A stretch of 64,000 bases of DNA from SABI01 sp963677695. GTDB lineage: Bacteria; Spirochaetota; Spirochaetia; Sphaerochaetales; Sphaerochaetaceae. The notes below the pieces were generated by a model that did not search any database, had not been told where the DNA came from, and saw nothing but the letters and a program-made list of their open reading frames with translations. The position numbers and the translations under genes were made by a program. The stretch covers positions 310,001 through 374,000 of the forward strand of contig CAXXUJ010000001.1 in assembly GCA_963677695.2 (NCBI GenBank), in the 5' to 3' direction. This document shows positions 60,217 through 64,000 of the stretch, one piece after another. Position 1 is the first letter of the stretch. Each line of letters opens with the position of its first letter.

Positions 60217-60312
60217 AAAACATCGATATAGTCGGCATGAAAGTATTCTATCAAATTTGAAGATTCTTATCTAGAAATAAATGAATGATAACATGTTATC
60301 GATAATTAATTC

Positions 60313-60357
60313 TTGACAGATGCCAAACTCCATGCAATTATTTATCCAATTGGATAA
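60313..60357 (+). promoter_or_regulatory. Promoter and palindromic operator of the FucI-like/suf operon
   Basis: TTGACA (60313-60318), 17 bases, AATTAT (60336-60341). A perfect 16-base palindrome TTATCCAATTGGATAA (60342-60357) follows at once, where it would cover the transcription start; this suggests repression. Confidence 0.6.
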
Positions 60358-60415
60358 TTCATGTTCCAATGCACGCCGCTTCAACTGAATAAGAATAAAA
60401 AGAGAGGAAAACACT

Positions 60416-61942
60416 ATGCAATCCATCATGGAGACAACACTGAAGGTAAGACCCATCTATATCGATATGAGTCACCTCTACGTCTACGAAGGACCCTGCC
60501 GCTTCGGCAAGGGGGAGGAACTGACCTACGATTTCGACAGGGCTATGAACGAAGAGACGAACAAGCGGTTCCTGAGTGAAATCGAAGCGAACAGACCTGA
60601 TTGGGTTGAGATCATGGATCCCGTCTACGTCTACAGGAACGATGACTGGAGAATACCCGATGAGATGATCGATGCAATGGCGAACGAGTATCAGGAGGTC
60701 GATTTCTATCTTTTTGCCGACGGAGCGAGATGCGGGGATGTCATGCTCGAGTTCGCAAGAAGGTACCCGAAACCCTGCATCTCCCTATCTGATATAAGAG
60801 GAACAACCATCATCAACGCATCACTCCTCTCCCATGGCTGCGAGATCTTCCCCAGCAGGGACTGGGATGAGATCAGACGATACATGATGGCAGTTCGTAT
60901 CAGGAAGATGCTGAAGAACCTCAAGGTTCTTCTCTCCTACCGCTTCAATGCCAACCAGTCACTCCCGAGCGCACCCGATTCCTTCAACGATCTCAATGAT
61001 GTCACCGACAAGTTCGGAACCCGTTTCCGGTTCCTAAACCTTCATGAGATGATGGATCACCTTGCTGTTGTCGACAATGATACAAATCCCACTCTTCCGG
61101 GAAGAAAGGGACTGAATATCACACAAGAAGAGATGAAGGAAATCGAAGAGGAGGCGAAGGAGCTCATTGCAGGTGCAGCAGACAATTTGATGGAGCTCAA
61201 GGCTGTGGTCAATACGCTGAAGATGTACCGTGTGATTCAGAAGAATATGGAGAGTGAAGACTGCAATGCATTCACTGCCCCCTGTCCCGATGCCTGTTCC
61301 ACCCGACGTCTCAATGAAGAGCAGTGCACAATGTGTCTCTCCCATACACTTAACAATGAAAGAGGAATCCCCTCTGCCTGTGAGTACGATATCACGGCAC
61401 TGCTGTGCATGACGATTCTCGGCGGTGTTTCAGGCAAGGCTCCCTACATGAGCAATTCTATCGAAGTGCGTCTCACTGAAGAGGGAATCGACCCCGCCTT
61501 CCCCTTCATCTCGAAGGAGACCTTCTCCAAGGTCGCAAGCCTCGATAACCTGATGGCTACCTACCATGCAGTGCCGAACAGGAAGATGCACGGGTTCGAC
61601 AGCGAGGAGAGCAGCTACGGCCTTCAGCCCTTCGCCTACAGCGGATGGGCCGCCACCCTCCGATATGATTTCGACCAGGACAAGGGGGAGAAAATTACCC
61701 AGATCCGTATCGATCCGAACTGTAAGAAGATGATGATCACACGGGGAACGGTAGCCGGAGGATTCGGTTACGATCAGGCAAACTGCACCGAAGGACTCTT
61801 CTTTACCGTCGAAGACAGAGAGAGATACTTCCACACTCAGCGCCATTTCGGTCTCCACATGCCCCTCGTATTCGGTGATTATGTGAAAGAGATGACTGCG
61901 GTAGCTGAAGTGCTCGGTCTGGAAACCGAGATATGCCTCTGA
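60416..61942 (+). CDS. L-fucose isomerase-fold protein of unknown substrate
   Basis: 508 residues. The C-terminal half follows the FucI/AraA-like pattern: IPSACEYDITALLCMTILGG (CExD near the active site), then GYDQANCTEG and LVFGDYVKEMTAVAEVLG at the end. The N-terminal half has a Rossmann-like layout (EVDFYLFADGARCGDVML). A Cys-rich stretch around 285-305 (CNAFTAPCPDACS, EEQCTMC) is unusual for sugar isomerases. The metal ligands cannot be assigned with certainty. First gene of an operon with sufS and sufE, so its substrate may be sulfur-containing (inference). AGAGAGGAAAACACT precedes the ATG. Confidence 0.6.
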   Translation: MQSIMETTLKVRPIYIDMSHLYVYEGPCRFGKGEELTYDFDRAMNEETNKRFLSEIEANRPDWVEIMDPVYVYRNDDWRIPDEMIDAMANEYQEVDFYLFADGARCGDVMLEFARRYPKPCISLSDIRGTTIINASLLSHGCEIFPSRDWDEIRRYMMAVRIRKMLKNLKVLLSYRFNANQSLPSAPDSFNDLNDVTDKFGTRFRFLNLHEMMDHLAVVDNDTNPTLPGRKGLNITQEEMKEIEEEAKELIAGAADNLMELKAVVNTLKMYRVIQKNMESEDCNAFTAPCPDACSTRRLNEEQCTMCLSHTLNNERGIPSACEYDITALLCMTILGGVSGKAPYMSNSIEVRLTEEGIDPAFPFISKETFSKVASLDNLMATYHAVPNRKMHGFDSEESSYGLQPFAYSGWAATLRYDFDQDKGEKITQIRIDPNCKKMMITRGTVAGGFGYDQANCTEGLFFTVEDRERYFHTQRHFGLHMPLVFGDYVKEMTAVAEVLGLETEICL

Positions 61943-62355
61943 TTCCTGCTCTCAGGGAGATAAGGGAGAGGATCGAACGTGCCGATGCATCGGCGCGTTC
62001 GGCTGTCCTCGAAATCCTGGAAGTGAAGGAGGGGGCTCCTGAGCGGATTGCAGAACCCCTGAGACGTTATATACAGGTCAAGTACATGCTCGAAAGAGAT
62101 GATATGGACACAGAGGATATCATAGAGCTAGGGAAGAGGAGCCTTGAACGGGTGAAAGAGAGAGGAAATATCGTCATCGGTATGGACGTCTCTCCCCACT
62201 GCGGTTCTGCAGGCAGTTCAGTGCACAAGAAGGTGCTCCTTCTCATCTCACTCAACAAAGCCCTTGCCATCTCCCTCACGCCAAAAGAGAGAGCGAAGTG
62301 CGATTCAGTCCAAGACCTCGCTGCCCTCATAGCGAAACACCTGAAGGAGAAGTGA
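61933..62355 (+). CDS. Unknown 140-residue protein in the suf-linked operon
   Basis: I do not recognise the family. The N-terminal half is helical and charged (RERIERADASARSAVLEIL). The middle has GMDVSPHCGSAGSS with one Cys, and the end KALAISLTPKERAKCDSVQDLAALIAKHL resembles the last helices of acyl-carrier proteins in pattern only; the DSL phosphopantetheine motif is missing. It overlaps the FucI-like gene by 10 bases and stops one base before sufS, so it belongs to the operon. Confidence 0.55.
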   Translation: MPLIPALREIRERIERADASARSAVLEILEVKEGAPERIAEPLRRYIQVKYMLERDDMDTEDIIELGKRSLERVKERGNIVIGMDVSPHCGSAGSSVHKKVLLLISLNKALAISLTPKERAKCDSVQDLAALIAKHLKEK

Positions 62356-62356
62356 C

Positions 62357-63580
62357 ATGAACTATCCCATAGAAGAGATAAGAAAAGCATTTCCCATTCT
62401 CCACACGCTCGTTCATGGCAGTCCCCTGATCTATCTCGATAACGCCGCGACGACCCATATGCCGACCCAGGTGATACATGCCATGACCTCACATGCTCTC
62501 ACCCTGAATGCCAATGTCCACCGGGGAAGCCATTACCTCAGTGAACGAAGTACCGAAGAGTATGAGAGGGCCCGAAAGACCGTCGCTGATTTCATCGGCG
62601 CCAAGCATGAGGAAATCATCTTCACCTCAGGGACGACAGATGGATTGAACAAGGTATCTATCGCACTGAAGAGTATCATCAGCAAAGGGGATGAGATTAT
62701 CGCCAGCCGGCTGGAACACAACTCCAACTATCTCCCGTGGGTCAAACTCAGCCGGGAAACAGGAGCAAATCTAACCATCTGGGAACCAGATGAGAAGGGG
62801 AATCTCTCGCTTGAGAATCTCACAACGATCATGAGTGAAAGAACGAAGATCGTCGCCCTCACCCACTGCTCCAACGTCAGCGGTGTCCTGATTGATATCT
62901 CACGGATATGTTCCCTGATCAGATCGACAGGGGCTATCTCGGTGATCGACGGTGCACAGGGAATCGGACACGAGATGATCGATGTAAGAATAACCGGCTG
63001 CGACTTCTATGCGTTTTCCGCTCACAAGATACACGGTCCCACCGGAATCGGTGTCCTCTATGCTAACAAAGATAGTGCTGAAGAGCTTCCCGCCCCTTTC
63101 TGGGGCGGTGGAATGGTTGAGAATGTCACCGAAAGCGAGGTGAGAAGCGAAGCGATGCCGTACCGATGGGAGGCCGGGACTCCGAACTATATCGGAGCTG
63201 TCGGACTTGCCGAAGCGATCAACTGGACAGGCACACTCGGTCGGGAGCATGTACACTCCTGGAGTGAATGCCTGCTTGAAAGAACGGAGACGGGACTGAA
63301 TAACATACCCGGTGTGCATATCATAGGGAACCCGTCAGTGAGGAAGGGGTGCATCTCCTTTGCCACAGAAGGCATTCATCCCTTTGACCTTGCAAAGCTG
63401 CTCGATGCAAAGGGAATAGCTGTCAGATCAGGGAAACTCTGTGCCCACCTGCTCCTTACCTCCCTGAACAGGGATTATCTTCTCAGAATCTCTCCGGGAA
63501 TGTTCAACACTCTCTCAGAGATCGACGTATTCCTGACTGAACTTAAGAAGAGCATGAAACTCCTGGGAGGAAGACGATGA
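62357..63580 (+). CDS. sufS: Cysteine desulfurase, SufS-like, divergent
   Basis: 407-residue PLP enzyme that takes sulfur from cysteine as a persulfide. LDNAATTHMP, NVHRGSHYLSE, FTSGTTDGLN and VIDGAQGIGH are typical; the Schiff-base Lys is Lys224 in SAHKIHGPTGIG. The active-site Cys is Cys362 in RSGKLCAH, where SufS normally has RSGHHCAQ, and the following part (RISPGMFNT) also differs from the usual RxSxGxYN. It may therefore act on another substrate. It overlaps sufE by 4 bases (ATGA). Confidence 0.85.
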   Translation: MNYPIEEIRKAFPILHTLVHGSPLIYLDNAATTHMPTQVIHAMTSHALTLNANVHRGSHYLSERSTEEYERARKTVADFIGAKHEEIIFTSGTTDGLNKVSIALKSIISKGDEIIASRLEHNSNYLPWVKLSRETGANLTIWEPDEKGNLSLENLTTIMSERTKIVALTHCSNVSGVLIDISRICSLIRSTGAISVIDGAQGIGHEMIDVRITGCDFYAFSAHKIHGPTGIGVLYANKDSAEELPAPFWGGGMVENVTESEVRSEAMPYRWEAGTPNYIGAVGLAEAINWTGTLGREHVHSWSECLLERTETGLNNIPGVHIIGNPSVRKGCISFATEGIHPFDLAKLLDAKGIAVRSGKLCAHLLLTSLNRDYLLRISPGMFNTLSEIDVFLTELKKSMKLLGGRR

Positions 63581-64000
63581 AATCTACCTACACTCAGCGA
63601 CTTGATGACATACTCAAAGAGTTTTCCGCACTGGAGGATATGCAGATGCGCTATGCGCTTCTGATCGAACTCTCATCCCTTGCCCCTTCACCTGAGAGTG
63701 ATTTCGCTGTTGAGGAGAACCGTTTTCACGGCTGTCAGTCCCGGCTCTGGTACATGCTTGAAGGAACGAAAGAGTGTATCGAGCTCAGGATCACGAGCGA
63801 CACTCTTATCCTTCGGGGATTTTTCTATCTGGTCATGGAACTTCTCAGTGGTCTCTCTCGGGAGGAGCTGAAGAACGTGCAGCTTGATGAGCTGCCTCAG
63901 GCTCTCGGCCTTGCCGGAGTCTTTTCTTCACAGAGAACAAGTAGAATGAAGAAACTCACCGAAGAACTCAGGGCAAAGGCTGCAGAACTGCCACGAACAC
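63577..64000 (+). CDS. sufE: SufE-like sulfur acceptor, runs off the right edge
   Basis: 141 codons visible, near the usual length of about 140, with no stop before the window ends. HGCQSRLW gives the persulfide-accepting Cys53; ENRFHGCQS is the SufE signature. SufE takes sulfur from SufS and passes it on to an Fe-S scaffold. Its overlap with sufS supports a working pair. Confidence 0.88.
   Translation, partial: MKSTYTQRLDDILKEFSALEDMQMRYALLIELSSLAPSPESDFAVEENRFHGCQSRLWYMLEGTKECIELRITSDTLILRGFFYLVMELLSGLSREELKNVQLDELPQALGLAGVFSSQRTSRMKKLTEELRAKAAELPRT

Overview
The window is bacterial, compactly coded, with GC content near 50 percent by eye. It fits a fermentative anaerobe of the Spirochaetota (Sphaerochaeta/Spirochaeta-like). 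Hints are an Mbx/Mrp-type ferredoxin-driven ion pump with a GltD-like subunit, lipoproteins with lipoboxes, a beta-barrel outer-membrane protein ending in Phe, and very large hybrid kinases. This taxonomic call is an inference, because no rRNA or tRNA gene was seen.

Layout. (1) 1-3.5 kb: 5' part of argH, a divergent lipoprotein, a dead hicB antitoxin gene, and an arsR-trxA pair with a perfect ArsR-type operator. (2) 3.5-14.4 kb: one 12-gene operon on the minus strand. It runs from a sigma70-like promoter through mrpE-F-G, an MbhD-like gene, mrpB-C, a fused double antiporter subunit, and NuoH/B/C/D-like subunits, and ends with a ferredoxin-GltD fusion. The expected product is a membrane complex coupling ferredoxin/NAD(P)H electron transfer to Na+ or H+ movement; cysteine changes in the NuoD- and NuoB-like subunits make its chemistry worth checking. 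(3) 14.5-21.2 kb: tag, ssb, then an accessory zone with phd-doc, an AAA/DUF4143 ATPase, an S66 peptidase, a truncated fic gene, vapBC, four copies of a palindromic repeat and extra copies of the ssb leader. (4) 21.2-39.2 kb: a signalling island. Two paralogous cassettes (hybrid kinase plus response regulator-GGDEF) face outward at its ends. Between them lie an HD-GYP regulator, a periplasmic amino-acid-type binding protein, a 1288-residue triple-receiver kinase, CheR, CheB, a receiver-PAS-kinase and a Cys-rich zinc-finger/PAS protein. It contains both making and breaking enzymes for c-di-GMP. (5) 39.2-42.5 kb: a vapB remnant and two divergent AAA/DUF4143 ATPase genes separated by 32-bp tandem repeats. 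(6) 42.8-57.7 kb: threonine synthase, a secreted metallo-beta-lactamase-fold protein, a LysR regulator, a porin-like protein, an OmpR-type two-component system divergent from a secreted protein, a sulfatase, an iron/cobalamin-type ABC importer with an inverted-repeat operator, an acetyltransferase, a LysE exporter and a PhzF protein. (7) 57.9-60.2 kb: an intact IS1634-like element (28-bp ends, 7-bp target duplication) splitting a DUF2442 gene downstream of a DUF4160 gene. (8) 60.3-64.0 kb: an operon of a FucI-fold isomerase-like protein, an unknown 140-residue protein, SufS and SufE (cut by the window end).

The most unusual material is the Mbx/Mrp complex with altered cofactor ligands, the c-di-GMP/Che-type island without a chemoreceptor, CheA or CheW, the FucI-like/SufSE operon, and the small palindromic repeats in the accessory zone.
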